A stretch of DNA of 29,614 nucleotides from an uncultured Clostridia bacterium (GTDB lineage: Bacteria; Bacillota; Clostridia; Christensenellales; Borkfalkiaceae). Position 1 is the first letter of the stretch. Each line of letters starts with the position of its first letter. The stretch spans positions 1-29,614 of the forward strand of contig CAKQSC010000005.1 of assembly GCA_934271725.1 (NCBI GenBank), written 5' to 3'. The translations under genes and the position numbers were made by a program. Of this stretch, positions 14,952-24,330 are shown piece after piece. The notes under the pieces are model-generated. The model saw nothing but the letters and a program-made list of their open reading frames with translations, made no database searches and was not told the origin of the DNA.

Positions 14952-15423
14952 GGGTTTATCTTACAATTTCTACAAATCAGGCGACGAAACGCAAAAAAAA
15001 TCGAAACGGTCGCAAGTTTATACCGTTCTCGGTTGTCTGTTTGAGATATTCGCAAAAATATCGGAAATCACTTCTCTTACGGAGACTTCGTCTACGGCGG
15101 GATTGCCGTCGTTCGATAAGATATTCGATTATATAAATAAAAACCTTTACTCGAAAGACCTTAAAGCGGAAACGGTTGCGAAAGCGTTTTTCGTCAATAC
15201 GTGCTATTTTTCCGTTCTGTTCAAAAAAAATCTCAACGTGTCGTTTAAAGAATACCTTAATTACGAACGTATTAAAAAAGCGACGAAACTGCTTGACGAC
15301 ACCGACCTTCTTATAAAAGAAATAGCCGATGCGGTAGGTTTTTCCGACGCGTTGTATTTCGGCAAAGTTTTTAAAAAATACCGTCTTGTTTCCCCGCAGG
15401 AATACCGCGCACGAAACGCGTAA
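14947..15423 (+). pseudogene. AraC-family regulator, C-terminal remnant
   Basis: The C-terminal part holds both AraC helix-turn-helix motifs: ETVAKAFFVNTCYFSVLFKK, then IKEIADAVGFSDALYFGKVF, ending SPQEYRARNA. The same frame is open back to a stop at 14944-14946 and includes the helical linker usually found before the DNA-binding domain (QVYTVLGCLFEIFAKISE). No ATG exists in it. The TTG at 15103 lacks a well-placed ribosome site and would cut the linker. The sensory N-terminal domain is replaced by the DUF1508 promoter. Most likely a truncated gene; a stand-alone DNA-binding protein is less likely. Confidence 0.75.
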
Positions 15424-15492
15424 TCTCTCCGCTTTCTTATATTGTCTTTACCTCTTTAAGCCGTTAAAACGGACGATACACGGCGGATAAAT

Positions 15493-15535
15493 GCGGTTTT
15501 ACGCGCCGTATACGGCATTTAACCCGTAAAACCGC
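15493..15535. repeat. Nested palindromic element
   Basis: Perfect 11-bp outer arms (15493-15503 and 15525-15535) enclose a perfect 12-bp palindrome GCCGTATACGGC (15505-15516). No U tract follows, so it is not a standard terminator. It lies in the 15424-15684 gap, which otherwise holds only the esterase terminator. Confidence 0.6.
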
Positions 15536-15616
15536 TTATAAACGTAACCTTATCGCAAATCGTTTTTTATCGCGTTTACGTATGCAAATATTCGCATATA
15601 CGAATACGAACATATT

Positions 15617-15657
15617 AAAAAACCGTTCCCCGACGGTTTTACTGTCGGGGAACGGTT
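15617..15657 (-). terminator. Terminator of the carbohydrate operon
   Basis: A stem of at least 14 perfect base pairs (15621-15634 with 15644-15657), extendable by two pairs, is followed on the minus strand by a U run (A run 15617-15622). Confidence 0.92.
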
Positions 15658-15684
15658 TTATTCTTTTATTTGTTTTTCGGACGA

Positions 15685-16968
15685 TTATTCCGAAAAGTTC
15701 GCTATAAGTCTGCTCGTTACGACAAAGCCTCTGTCGTCGTACACGTTGATATAAAAATATTTAGCGTCGCCGGGAACGCCGTAAGAAACTTTGTTTCCGT
15801 CTATCGTTGCGGGTTCGCTTCTCCAAAGCGTTTTTTCGTTTAAAACGTCTTTTCTCGTCCACATAACTTCCGCGCTCGCAAGGCTTACGCCTTTCGGAAC
15901 GTTTAACGTCGCCGTATCCGTAGTCGCGGTCGGTTGAATTTCAAACGTGCTCAATCCCGCAGTGTCCGCCTTGCATACGTTGTCTATAAACGCATACGCT
16001 TCCACGCCCTCGTCGGAAGCAACGGTGTGTCCGTGCAACATTCCCGTTCTTAAAGATATGTTTGCATACCTCGAAGCGTCGAACGACCTCGTAGTCGAAT
16101 CGGGCGTAAAAAATCTGTCCGTATTGCCGTTTAAAAACAGTATGGGCGTACGGCTGTATTCAAGCACCCCAACGTCGTCCCAAAGCGAAGCGGTTTTATC
16201 GTTTCCCATTATCGAACCCAATATACCCGCGGAACCTTTCTGTCCCAGACTTCCGTATACGGGAACGGCAACGGCAAATCTGTCGTCGTAGCCGACAGCC
16301 TGACAGGTTAAAAACGCCCCGTATGAAACGCCCGTAATCGCTACGCTGTCTTGTTTTACTTCTTCCATAGAAGAGAGGAAGGTCCTTGAAACGATTACGG
16401 AAGCGATAGCGTTATATGCCCATTGTTCTTCGACGGGTTTGTTGTAATCGGTAAAGCCGGGGTTTATCGGACCGTGCGGTTTTATACTCGTTTGATGGTC
16501 GTTATTGTCCATTATCGAAGTCGAAACGGGCATATTGCCTTCCGTATCGGGCGCGATTGCGACGTATCCTCTCGCCGTCCATATTCTTACCCATTCGTAA
16601 AACGCCGTTCCCCCTCCGCCGTGAACGAGAACGACCGCCGGCGCGGGGTTGTCTTTGTCGACGCCCTCGGGAATACCCACGTAAGCAAACACGTACGTGC
16701 CGTTTACCGACGGAATGAAATATGCCTTCACTTCGCCGACGTCCCCTTCTTCATACCGTTCGCTTTCTCTTTTTTGCCAGAGTTCGGCGGGGAAGGACAC
16801 ACCCTCTTTCTTGTAATATTGTTCGTCCGAAACGACGTTTTCTTTCTTTTCGTAAATCATATAACCGCTGTCTTTATCTTTGTTATTGTCTTTACCCGAG
16901 CACGCCCCGAAAGACAAAACGCTTAACGCCGACAATACCGCACAAATAATTTTAACCGCCGTACGCAT
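15685..16968 (-). CDS. Alpha/beta-hydrolase lipoprotein, probable carbohydrate esterase
   Basis: Encodes 427 residues. Start ATG at 16968: AGGGAGG sits 7 nt upstream, whereas the TTG at 16974 is too close to it. The start overlaps the end of the previous gene by 17 nt, so translation is coupled. The signal peptide ends in lipobox FGAC (Cys23). The core is an alpha/beta hydrolase of the dienelactone-hydrolase/acetyl-xylan-esterase sort: HGGGG oxyanion loop (116-120), nucleophile elbow GVSYGA with Ser215, acid Asp284 in NGNTDRFF, and His314 in MLHGH. A C-terminal beta domain (about 345-427) follows. It is likely to remove ester groups from an extracellular glycan. It is the last gene of the operon. 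Confidence 0.85.
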   Translation of the reverse strand: MRTAVKIICAVLSALSVLSFGACSGKDNNKDKDSGYMIYEKKENVVSDEQYYKKEGVSFPAELWQKRESERYEEGDVGEVKAYFIPSVNGTYVFAYVGIPEGVDKDNPAPAVVLVHGGGGTAFYEWVRIWTARGYVAIAPDTEGNMPVSTSIMDNNDHQTSIKPHGPINPGFTDYNKPVEEQWAYNAIASVIVSRTFLSSMEEVKQDSVAITGVSYGAFLTCQAVGYDDRFAVAVPVYGSLGQKGSAGILGSIMGNDKTASLWDDVGVLEYSRTPILFLNGNTDRFFTPDSTTRSFDASRYANISLRTGMLHGHTVASDEGVEAYAFIDNVCKADTAGLSTFEIQPTATTDTATLNVPKGVSLASAEVMWTRKDVLNEKTLWRSEPATIDGNKVSYGVPGDAKYFYINVYDDRGFVVTSRLIANFSE

Positions 16969-18739
16969 AAGCAAGCCTCCCTATGGGTGCGGAATCGCCC
17001 GTTACGTAATAATCCATAATATCGTCGTATTTGGTAACGTTGTCGGCAACTTTAAAGTTGAAAGAAACCTTTTTACCGTTAAATCCGAGAAGCGCGCGCG
17101 ATACCGTTATCTGCATTTTATTGCCCTCTGCCACGTATCTCGCACCGCCGACGGTCTGCCAGTTGTAACCGCCCGTGCTTTTTTCAACGCTCGTTACGCC
17201 GTTGCCGTCGGGCGTGGCGTTTATGAGATAATCGAACCCGTAAAAGGCTTTGTCCGATTTACCCGTAGACACGAATACGTTCATCCAGTTTCTGTCCGTG
17301 CCGTTATATTCCGTTATATCCGTAGCCGTTTCGATAAGGAAATAAACGTTCTCGTCGTCGTAAGCGACTTTCACGTTGACTATATCGTTTCTGTTGCTGT
17401 CGTCCGTATATCTTCCTTTGCCCGTGGCGTCTTTGAAATCTCTTTTAAGGGCGTCGCCGTTGAAATCGCGGTAAGTACGGGTTACTTTACTCCAAGCCGT
17501 TAAGTCTATTTCCGCCGAATCTACCGTAACTTTCGTCGTAGCCGTCGGCTTTTTGCCGTTAAACGAAAACTCACGCAAGTTTTTCATCATTTGAAGATAA
17601 TAGTTGTCGTTGTAACCGCCCTCCATCATCTCTATATCTCTCGAATACTCGTGATTGTAAACGTCTACGAATTCGCCCGTTCCCGGTTGTTTCTGCGCCA
17701 TCCACTCGTTCCAACTGCACATTAAAACGGTGTGAACGTCCTGTTTGTTCGCTATGGCGTTGTCCCACATGTTCTGAAAACTGAGCCCTTCTTTCCAGTC
17801 GCCCTCTACCTTTCCGGTATAGTTGTTATACCCTCTCGAACACTCGGGGGACATTCTGCTTACGCTCGTTGCCGAGCCGTGCCCGTGTTGCGCGACGGGT
17901 ACCGCCATATATCCGCTGTGATTAACTTGCGGACATTTCCAACTCATCCACGGGAGCCCCTCTTTCACGTTCATTTCGCCGTTTGGCCATTGAGATTCTT
18001 TCAAATCGAAATATATACGCATTTTGTCGGAAACGTAGTCTTTCTGATTGTTGAACTTCGTCATATCCGAAGCGTATCCGTTGTTTTCGGTATACCCTAC
18101 TATCATAGGTCTGCCGTTGGGCGCAAACCAAAGGTCGTCCCACTCGCCCGACTTATAATAATCTTTATAAATCTTGTCTACGGTAGTACCCGACATCGTG
18201 TTCGTATAAAACATTACTTTCGGCACGTCGAAGCCCTGCTCTTTAAACTTTTTAAGAAGTCCTAAAAGCGTTTCGCCGACGTCGAGATAATCGAACTGAT
18301 TAGTCGCGTCTATGCACAAAAAGTCTATTCCCGCCATTGTAAAGAGTTCTATATGCCTTGTAAGAACCCACGGATCCTGCATATTATAATACCCGTAAAG
18401 CGGTTTACCCCAGTAATAGAACTGCCCCGCGTCCGAAAGGTCGTTGAGTTTGGAAATATTCCCCTCGTCTAAAAGCAACTGAATGTTGTTTATTTCGTAT
18501 TGCAGGCTCTGATGCTGACCTTCCCACAAAGAGTACCATATACCGACGTATTTCTTTTCGTCTTTTTTGCCTTTGGGGGAAATGACTCTACCCAAATCGT
18601 CGGTGGCGCAAAGGCTGTTTACGGTAAACCGTTCGTCCGAAACGCTTGCGTCGTCAGCATTTCCGTTCATACCGCAACCGCCGAAAATGAAAGTAGCCGT
18701 GCTTAAAAGTGCGGTGATCGCTTTCATGATTTTATTCAT
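16952..18739 (-). CDS. GH99/WbsX-like lipoprotein with C-terminal CBM9-like domain
   Basis: Encodes 595 residues. Lipobox GGC puts the lipid on Cys22. Residues about 60-395 look like the TIM barrel of the GH99/GH71/WbsX group: VGIWYSLW near the start, a strand LCIDATNQ (141-148), FYTNT, and the signature SWNEW (342-346) with candidate acid Glu345. Residues about 405-580 resemble a CBM9/DOMON sugar-binding beta sandwich (VKVAYDDENVYFLIE). The likely role is an endo-acting glycosidase on the outer face of the membrane. Exact family and linkage are uncertain. A GGAGG site lies in the 13-nt gap after the upstream SGNH gene. Confidence 0.72.
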   Translation of the reverse strand: MNKIMKAITALLSTATFIFGGCGMNGNADDASVSDERFTVNSLCATDDLGRVISPKGKKDEKKYVGIWYSLWEGQHQSLQYEINNIQLLLDEGNISKLNDLSDAGQFYYWGKPLYGYYNMQDPWVLTRHIELFTMAGIDFLCIDATNQFDYLDVGETLLGLLKKFKEQGFDVPKVMFYTNTMSGTTVDKIYKDYYKSGEWDDLWFAPNGRPMIVGYTENNGYASDMTKFNNQKDYVSDKMRIYFDLKESQWPNGEMNVKEGLPWMSWKCPQVNHSGYMAVPVAQHGHGSATSVSRMSPECSRGYNNYTGKVEGDWKEGLSFQNMWDNAIANKQDVHTVLMCSWNEWMAQKQPGTGEFVDVYNHEYSRDIEMMEGGYNDNYYLQMMKNLREFSFNGKKPTATTKVTVDSAEIDLTAWSKVTRTYRDFNGDALKRDFKDATGKGRYTDDSNRNDIVNVKVAYDDENVYFLIETATDITEYNGTDRNWMNVFVSTGKSDKAFYGFDYLINATPDGNGVTSVEKSTGGYNWQTVGGARYVAEGNKMQITVSRALLGFNGKKVSFNFKVADNVTKYDDIMDYYVTGDSAPIGRLAYAYGG

Positions 18740-18752
18740 TTTTTTCCTCCGA

Positions 18753-19991
18753 TCAATAATTTACGAGCGCGGACATTATATTCATAATGTACAATCTCGT
18801 TGCAAAATCGTTTACGTGGTTTATGCCGTTGCCCGTTACGTCGGAATATTTCTTCTGTTCGAGAAGCGTTTTTCCCACGTTGAAAAGATTCATCGTATAC
18901 ACGCCGTCGTAAGCCGATTTAAGTTCTTCCATAGCCGAAAAATACTCGTCGAACTTTGCGTTTGAATATACGTTCGGCGCACCGCCGAGAGCGTCTATCA
19001 AAAGTATCTCCGTATCCGGACTTAACTGTTGCATTTTCATTACTATCGTTTCCATATAGTACTTATAAGTGTCCGCGCTTTCGTTTGCGCCCAAATCGTT
19101 TATACCGAAGTGTACTATAAGCAAATCGGGTTTTTCGGAAGCGAGGGCTTTCATCTGCTTGTTTTCGCAACCCCAACCCGCCGTTTTTCCGCCGACCGCT
19201 TTGTTTACGACCGTTATCTTCGACTCGTATTTGCTTTCGAGAGCGGGTTTTATAAGATTAGCCCAACTAGGAAAAAACGGCTCGTGATTAAAATATTCGC
19301 TCGAAGAACAACCCTCCGCGACGCTGTCGCCCGTAATCGCTATTTTAACGGATTCACCTGCGGTAAGTTTTGCTTTGAGTTTCGGCATACCGGAAGTATT
19401 GTAGTCGGCAAAATCGCTCGTTTTAAGGTCTTTAACGTCGTACACGTAACTTACTTGTATCTGATTGCCGTAATAAAGCGGACTTTCGGTATACACGACG
19501 GGCCCCATTTGCATACAATCCGTCAGAAGGTTGGTAAAATCGCTCATGGAAGCGACCATTCTGTACCCTTCGGGAAGTTGCGCTCCCGAAATGTTTTCGG
19601 AAGTAAGATAAGGAAGTCCGCTGTCTTTCGTCGTCGAAATAACGTTTCCTTTCACCGTATACTTGTCCGCGGAATACTCCTTTTTCCAGGTGTAATCCCT
19701 TACAGACAACACTTTTACGGGTTTATATTGAAGTTTTCCGCTTATCGTCGTTCCGTCGTCCTCTAAAAGCACCGTTTCGTTGTATATGACGTTTCCTTTA
19801 TAGTAAGGCGTTACCTGTTCGGCTAAATCGAACTTATAAGTCGCCTCGTCGACTTCCGTATAATAAGGAAACTTGCTTTTATCGATTTTGCCGTCGTCGT
19901 CGGACGGTTTATCTCCGCCGGTGAGTCCGCAACCCGCAAACGCGCATACGCAGAGCGTCAACGCAGTTATAATACCGAATAATTTTTTCAT
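18753..19991 (-). CDS. SGNH-hydrolase lipoprotein, probable polysaccharide esterase
   Basis: Encodes 412 residues. Signal peptide with lipobox FAGC (Cys21). An N-terminal beta domain (about 40-210) precedes an SGNH domain: ITGDSVAEG with Ser223, VGGKTAGW, HFGIND with Asn298, and NGINHVND with His392. Asn388 stands where an Asp helps His in many relatives. The layout resembles carbohydrate esterases that have a jelly-roll before the SGNH fold. It should act outside the cell on O-acetyl or similar esters, together with the second esterase of this operon. AAGGAG lies upstream, just after an intercistronic hairpin. Confidence 0.82.
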   Translation of the reverse strand: MKKLFGIITALTLCVCAFAGCGLTGGDKPSDDDGKIDKSKFPYYTEVDEATYKFDLAEQVTPYYKGNVIYNETVLLEDDGTTISGKLQYKPVKVLSVRDYTWKKEYSADKYTVKGNVISTTKDSGLPYLTSENISGAQLPEGYRMVASMSDFTNLLTDCMQMGPVVYTESPLYYGNQIQVSYVYDVKDLKTSDFADYNTSGMPKLKAKLTAGESVKIAITGDSVAEGCSSSEYFNHEPFFPSWANLIKPALESKYESKITVVNKAVGGKTAGWGCENKQMKALASEKPDLLIVHFGINDLGANESADTYKYYMETIVMKMQQLSPDTEILLIDALGGAPNVYSNAKFDEYFSAMEELKSAYDGVYTMNLFNVGKTLLEQKKYSDVTGNGINHVNDFATRLYIMNIMSALVNY

Positions 19992-20006
19992 ATTCTTCTC
20001 CTTATG

Positions 20007-20025
20007 ACGGGCAAACCCTGCCCGT
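20007..20025 (-). other. Intercistronic hairpin before the SGNH lipoprotein
   Basis: A perfect 7-bp stem (20007-20013 with 20019-20025) lies in the 46-nt gap between the GH78 stop and the ribosome site. No U tract follows. It may protect or process the operon message. Confidence 0.5.
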
Positions 20026-20037
20026 TATGCTTTCGAT

Positions 20038-22515
20038 TTATCTTTCTATGCGGTTATCGCCGTTTTCAAGCGGAATAACCTCTTCCTCGCCGGACGACGA
20101 AATAATAAGTTTCGCTTTCGTACCGTACGGAATACGGACGTTATATATTACTTTTCCGTCCTTTTTCGTCCATTCGGAACTCACCGCTCCGCGAACGGTT
20201 TTAATGCTTCCCTTTACGAATTCGAGTTCGTTGTCCGTATGCGGACGGATTTCCATTTCGCTACACGCATAAGCGTTTTCCGTAACGTTTATACCCGCAA
20301 GACAGTTATAGAAAACCCCGTCGTACGCAGAGAACATCGGGTGGTCGAAAGAGTGCATTTCGCACTGCATTTCTTTTTCCCATCTTTCCCATACCGTAGT
20401 CGCTCCGCACTCGACCATATACCCCCAACCGGGATATTCTTTGTTGGTAAGCGCTTTTACAACCGTATCCGAATAACCGTTTTCCGCAAGCGCGTAGAGA
20501 ACGTGTTTGTAACCCTGATTACCGCACGTAAGATGATAATTTTCCTTAATGACGTCGTCGTTTATCTTTTTGACGAGTCCTTTAACGTTCTCTTTCTTTG
20601 CAAGTCCGAATGAAACCGCTATCGCGTTAGCCGTCTGACTGCCGTTTTCGTAGCAACCGTTCTTTTCGTCGTAGAACTTATCGTTAATCGCTTTCGCGCT
20701 CTCTTTCGCCATTCCACCGTATTTTTCCGCGTCTTTTCCGTTACCGCAAACATAAGCGAGTTTAGAAAGAAGAGTTATCTGCCAGAACACGTATGCGGAA
20801 GAAATATATTCGCTTGAAACTCTCGTTCTGATATATTTTTCGGGCATAACCCAGTCGCCGTAATAGGAATATCCCACTATATAGTTTTGCGATTTGCTTA
20901 TAAGGAAATCTACCCAGTGTCTGCACGCGTCGTAACTGTCCTCGACAAGTTTTTTATCGCCGTAAAAACGGTAAGCGTTGAAAGCGAACACGAGCATCGC
21001 ACCGCACACGGGATCCGCCGGCGTGGTACCGCCTATAAAGGGCGCGGTGTCCGCAATCGCTCCGTCCTCCGTCTGCGTGTCCATAAAATCGTAAACGCAT
21101 TTCGCAAGCATTTTAGACAAATCTGCGTTGTTGATATTCTGATATATTCTCGACGACAAATCGTTGAGCCACATAAGTCTTTCGTCGCGTTGAGGACAGT
21201 CCGTCATTATGGAATGAAGATTGTTCTTTTCCGTAACGACAGCCATATCGTGCAGTTTGTTTATGATTCCGTCGGAACACGAAAAGGCTCCTACTTCTTC
21301 CACGGAACTGTACACGTGTTCCGCTATAACCGAAACAATTTCCGCTTTACCTTCCGTTTTCATCTGCATATATCTGAAACCGTGATAGGTAAACGCAGGC
21401 GCATATTCCTCCGTGCCGTCGCCCGAAAGAATATAAGTGTCCGTACACGACGCGCTTCTTAAATTGAGTTGATTTATGCTTCCGTCCTCTTTAAGGTCTT
21501 CCGCGAAACGCATAATCACTTTCGCGCCCTTTTCTCCGCAAACTCTCAATCTTACCCAACCGGCAAGGTTTTGCCCGAAATCGTATACCTTTTCGCCATT
21601 ATCGAGCGTGGTAACGCTTTTCACGCCGAACGCGCCGTTGACTTTGATAGGCTCGATTACGTCGGGAACCAACTCCGCGCGTTCTTTAAGCGCGCGGAAA
21701 GTAAACAACCAGCCGTTGTCCCATCTCGGGCAAACGCCGTCGATTTCTTTCCATCTGCCCGTTTCTTTTTCCTTTAATGCGTCGTAAGTTTCGCCCTGAT
21801 AAACGCCGTCTGCCGATATGCAACCGGCGGTCTGCCACCATTTGCCGTCTACGTCCGTGTGGTCTTCAAACACTTCGCCGTCGGCGTAGTCTATATATAT
21901 CTGCGCAAGCATTATACGTTTTCCGTACCAACCGTGCCCTATATGCACGGCTATGCAGTTTCTGCCCGCTTTAAGTAAATGCTCTACGGGGTAAGTTATA
22001 TAAGATATTCTTTTAGTATAATCCGTTTGCGAGGGCGCAAGTTTTCTGTCGTCCGCCTTAACGCCGTTTATAAAGAGTTCGTGATAACCTATCGCCACGA
22101 GATAAACCCTCGCGCGTAAAATCTTTTTGTCCTTAACGGGAAACTCTTCTCTTACGATAAGGCTGTTCGCGTTAAAGTTGGCATTGGTACCTACCCACGC
22201 TCCTTTCCATTCTTTCTCGTCGGTAATGCCCCGCTCGAAAAAGCCTTTTCCGCTTTGCTTGCTTCCGTCATCGTAACCGACTTCGAGTTCTATATTCACT
22301 CTCTGTCTCGATTTAAGCGGTTTGCCGTCGTATACGATACCCACGCTCTCGTTTGAGAAAACTTTTCCGCTTTCCCAAAGCGTTTCGTTGTCGTAAGCGT
22401 CCGTCGCCTTTAAAGCATAATATTTTTGTTTGTTGTCGTTCACCCACGAAAAGCGAGGACGTTCGCTCGCTATTCCGACGGGATTTTCCGTGTAGTCCGT
22501 TTTAATCGTAATCAT
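20038..22515 (-). CDS. Alpha-L-rhamnosidase, GH78
   Basis: Encodes 825 residues with no signal peptide: a cytoplasmic inverting exo-enzyme that releases L-rhamnose from imported oligosaccharides. Domains in order are a fibronectin-like start (1-95), the Bac_rhamnosid_N beta sandwich (about 105-285), a second beta domain (about 290-400), the (alpha/alpha)6 catalytic barrel (about 405-750) and a small C-terminal beta domain. DCPQRDERLMW (439-449) holds the predicted general acid Glu445, with Asp452 after it. TTVWERW holds the predicted base Glu710. It follows the permease stop by 7 nt, with an AAAGGA site overlapping that stop. It is the intact counterpart of the broken gene at 5533-7384, though the two are not close copies. 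Confidence 0.93.
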   Translation of the reverse strand: MITIKTDYTENPVGIASERPRFSWVNDNKQKYYALKATDAYDNETLWESGKVFSNESVGIVYDGKPLKSRQRVNIELEVGYDDGSKQSGKGFFERGITDEKEWKGAWVGTNANFNANSLIVREEFPVKDKKILRARVYLVAIGYHELFINGVKADDRKLAPSQTDYTKRISYITYPVEHLLKAGRNCIAVHIGHGWYGKRIMLAQIYIDYADGEVFEDHTDVDGKWWQTAGCISADGVYQGETYDALKEKETGRWKEIDGVCPRWDNGWLFTFRALKERAELVPDVIEPIKVNGAFGVKSVTTLDNGEKVYDFGQNLAGWVRLRVCGEKGAKVIMRFAEDLKEDGSINQLNLRSASCTDTYILSGDGTEEYAPAFTYHGFRYMQMKTEGKAEIVSVIAEHVYSSVEEVGAFSCSDGIINKLHDMAVVTEKNNLHSIMTDCPQRDERLMWLNDLSSRIYQNINNADLSKMLAKCVYDFMDTQTEDGAIADTAPFIGGTTPADPVCGAMLVFAFNAYRFYGDKKLVEDSYDACRHWVDFLISKSQNYIVGYSYYGDWVMPEKYIRTRVSSEYISSAYVFWQITLLSKLAYVCGNGKDAEKYGGMAKESAKAINDKFYDEKNGCYENGSQTANAIAVSFGLAKKENVKGLVKKINDDVIKENYHLTCGNQGYKHVLYALAENGYSDTVVKALTNKEYPGWGYMVECGATTVWERWEKEMQCEMHSFDHPMFSAYDGVFYNCLAGINVTENAYACSEMEIRPHTDNELEFVKGSIKTVRGAVSSEWTKKDGKVIYNVRIPYGTKAKLIISSSGEEEVIPLENGDNRIER

Positions 22516-22522
22516 ATTCGTT

Positions 22523-23386
22523 TTATCCTTTAATTCCTCCGATTTTAACCCCTCCGATCATCTGTTTCTGGAACAGGAAGAATAAAATCGCGGGTACGAC
22601 GGTCATACATACCGCCATTGCCATTTTAACGTTTGTAAGTAAACTCGAATCGCCCGACGCTCCGAAATGGTAATAGAATGCTACCGCAACCGTGAAGTTC
22701 GCGTCCGACTTCAAGTAAATGAGCGGACCTTGGAAATCGTTCCATTTAGCGATTGCCATTCCTATACCGATGTACACGCACACGTTGAAAGAGAGTGGCA
22801 TAATGATTTTCCAGAAAATCTGCCAGAGGTTCGCGCCGTCTATTCTAGCGGCGTTGTCGAACTCTTTGGGAAGAGCGCGCATGAATTGCACTATAAGGAA
22901 AATCTGCATACCGCTTCCGCCGAAAAACGCGCCTATAAACTGCGAGGCGAGTTTGTCGTACAGCCCGAACTCCCTGAAAAGGAAGTATTGCGGAACCTGC
23001 AACACGGATGACGGAATCATACTCGTAGCGAGTATCAACGCGAATATCCAGTTTCTGCCTTTAAACTTCGCCCGTGCAAGCGGATACGCCACGAAACAAC
23101 TCGTAAGCGGTACGAACACGGCGTTTATTATAACCACTATGAACGAATTCAAAAAATATTTGAAATATTCCGCCAAATCGGCATAGTTTTTCAAAGTAGG
23201 TCTTGACGGGAAAAGTTTTATCGGGTTTGCGTTGATGTCCGTTATGGACATTAAACTTTTTGAAACCATAAACAGATACGGAAACAAAATTATTACGAGT
23301 AATAAAACCGATACCGTATACCTTATTACGTACTCCGTTATCTCTTTTTTTCTTTTGGCATTTTTATAAATTGCAATCTCGTCCAT
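22523..23386 (-). CDS. Carbohydrate ABC transporter permease (MalG/AraQ type)
   Basis: Encodes 287 residues and about six transmembrane helices. The conserved cytoplasmic EAA loop that docks the ATPase is seen as FDNAARIDGANLWQIFWKI. It pairs with the permease just upstream. The start is the ATG at 23386, one base overlapping the preceding TGA (TGATG), with GGAG at a suitable distance. The longer open frame to 23620 is antisense-like, lies inside the other permease gene and shows no membrane pattern. Confidence 0.94.
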   Translation of the reverse strand: MDEIAIYKNAKRKKEITEYVIRYTVSVLLLVIILFPYLFMVSKSLMSITDINANPIKLFPSRPTLKNYADLAEYFKYFLNSFIVVIINAVFVPLTSCFVAYPLARAKFKGRNWIFALILATSMIPSSVLQVPQYFLFREFGLYDKLASQFIGAFFGGSGMQIFLIVQFMRALPKEFDNAARIDGANLWQIFWKIIMPLSFNVCVYIGIGMAIAKWNDFQGPLIYLKSDANFTVAVAFYYHFGASGDSSLLTNVKMAMAVCMTVVPAILFFLFQKQMIGGVKIGGIKG

Positions 23387-24330
23387 CAGTTTTCGTCTCC
23401 GTAAAATACCCAACGGCTGGTTTTGAACATAACGGCTATGAGGAACCCTATCACTATGAACAAGATCCACGCCATAGCGCACGCGAAGCCGTATTCGTTT
23501 TTCGTTCCCTCGAACGCCGTGCAATATATTCTGACCGAAATAAAGTCCATCGCGCCGTTTATGCCTCTGCCGACGTATGCGTAACTGTCGAATACCTGCA
23601 AACAGCCTATAACCGAACAAATCACGTTGTAAAAGATTATGGGCGTCGTCATAGGTATGGTAAGTTTAAATAACTTTACAAACCCGTTCGCGCCGTCTAT
23701 GTCCGCCGCCTCGTAAATCTCCGTGCTTACGTTTTTAAGCGCGGCAAGCCATATTATCATTCCTCCGCCGATACCCCACTGCGAGGTTAAAAGAAAGGTT
23801 ATAAACTGCGTCTTTTCCGCGCTGTAAAAAGTGAGTTTGGGAAGATGAAGGTTGGCAAGCATCTGATTTATTATTCCGCCCGCCGACGTACTGCTGTAAG
23901 CGAGCATATCCACCCATATCTGACCGAAAGCGATGCTCGGAATAAGCACGGGAAGATAAAACAACAGTCTTAACGCCTTTACGCCTTTGATTTCTTTTTT
24001 CAAAAACAGGGCGAGCGAATAGGATAAAACGAGATTCAACGGAATGGACGTAACCGCGTAAAGAAAGGTCAGCCCGAAAGATTTCGCTATGTCCTTGCCG
24101 TAACCGTATTGTGAAAAGTCGAATATTTTCTTATACTGAAACACGCCGAACTCGTTGTAAAAACTTCCGTTAAAATCGGTGAAAGAATATATTAAGGACA
24201 TTATAAGCGGATACGCCACGAAAATAGCGAAACCGAGAATGAACGGCGTTAAAAAAAGATAATAGCCGTATTCCGATTTAATCCACTTTATAAACTTGTT
24301 TTTTCTTTTTAAACCGACGTTTTGCATCAT
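23386..24330 (-). CDS. Carbohydrate ABC transporter permease (MalF/UgpA type)
   Basis: Encodes 314 residues. A cytoplasmic Lys-rich start precedes six predicted membrane helices, with the EAA loop EAADIDGANGFVKLFKLTIP near 222-241. It starts by ATGA overlap with the solute-binding-protein stop. No good ribosome site is seen, so it probably relies on translational coupling. It forms the channel with the MalG-type partner. No ATPase gene is present; shared MsmX/MalK-like ATPases are common in Firmicutes. Confidence 0.94.
   Translation of the reverse strand: MMQNVGLKRKNKFIKWIKSEYGYYLFLTPFILGFAIFVAYPLIMSLIYSFTDFNGSFYNEFGVFQYKKIFDFSQYGYGKDIAKSFGLTFLYAVTSIPLNLVLSYSLALFLKKEIKGVKALRLLFYLPVLIPSIAFGQIWVDMLAYSSTSAGGIINQMLANLHLPKLTFYSAEKTQFITFLLTSQWGIGGGMIIWLAALKNVSTEIYEAADIDGANGFVKLFKLTIPMTTPIIFYNVICSVIGCLQVFDSYAYVGRGINGAMDFISVRIYCTAFEGTKNEYGFACAMAWILFIVIGFLIAVMFKTSRWVFYGDEN

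Noticed and set aside
23387..23620. Longer N-terminus for the MalG-type permease (GTG/ATG frame to 23620)
   Set aside because: The extra 78 residues are Arg-rich, lie fully inside the upstream permease gene, and the TGATG junction with a GGAG site marks the real start.
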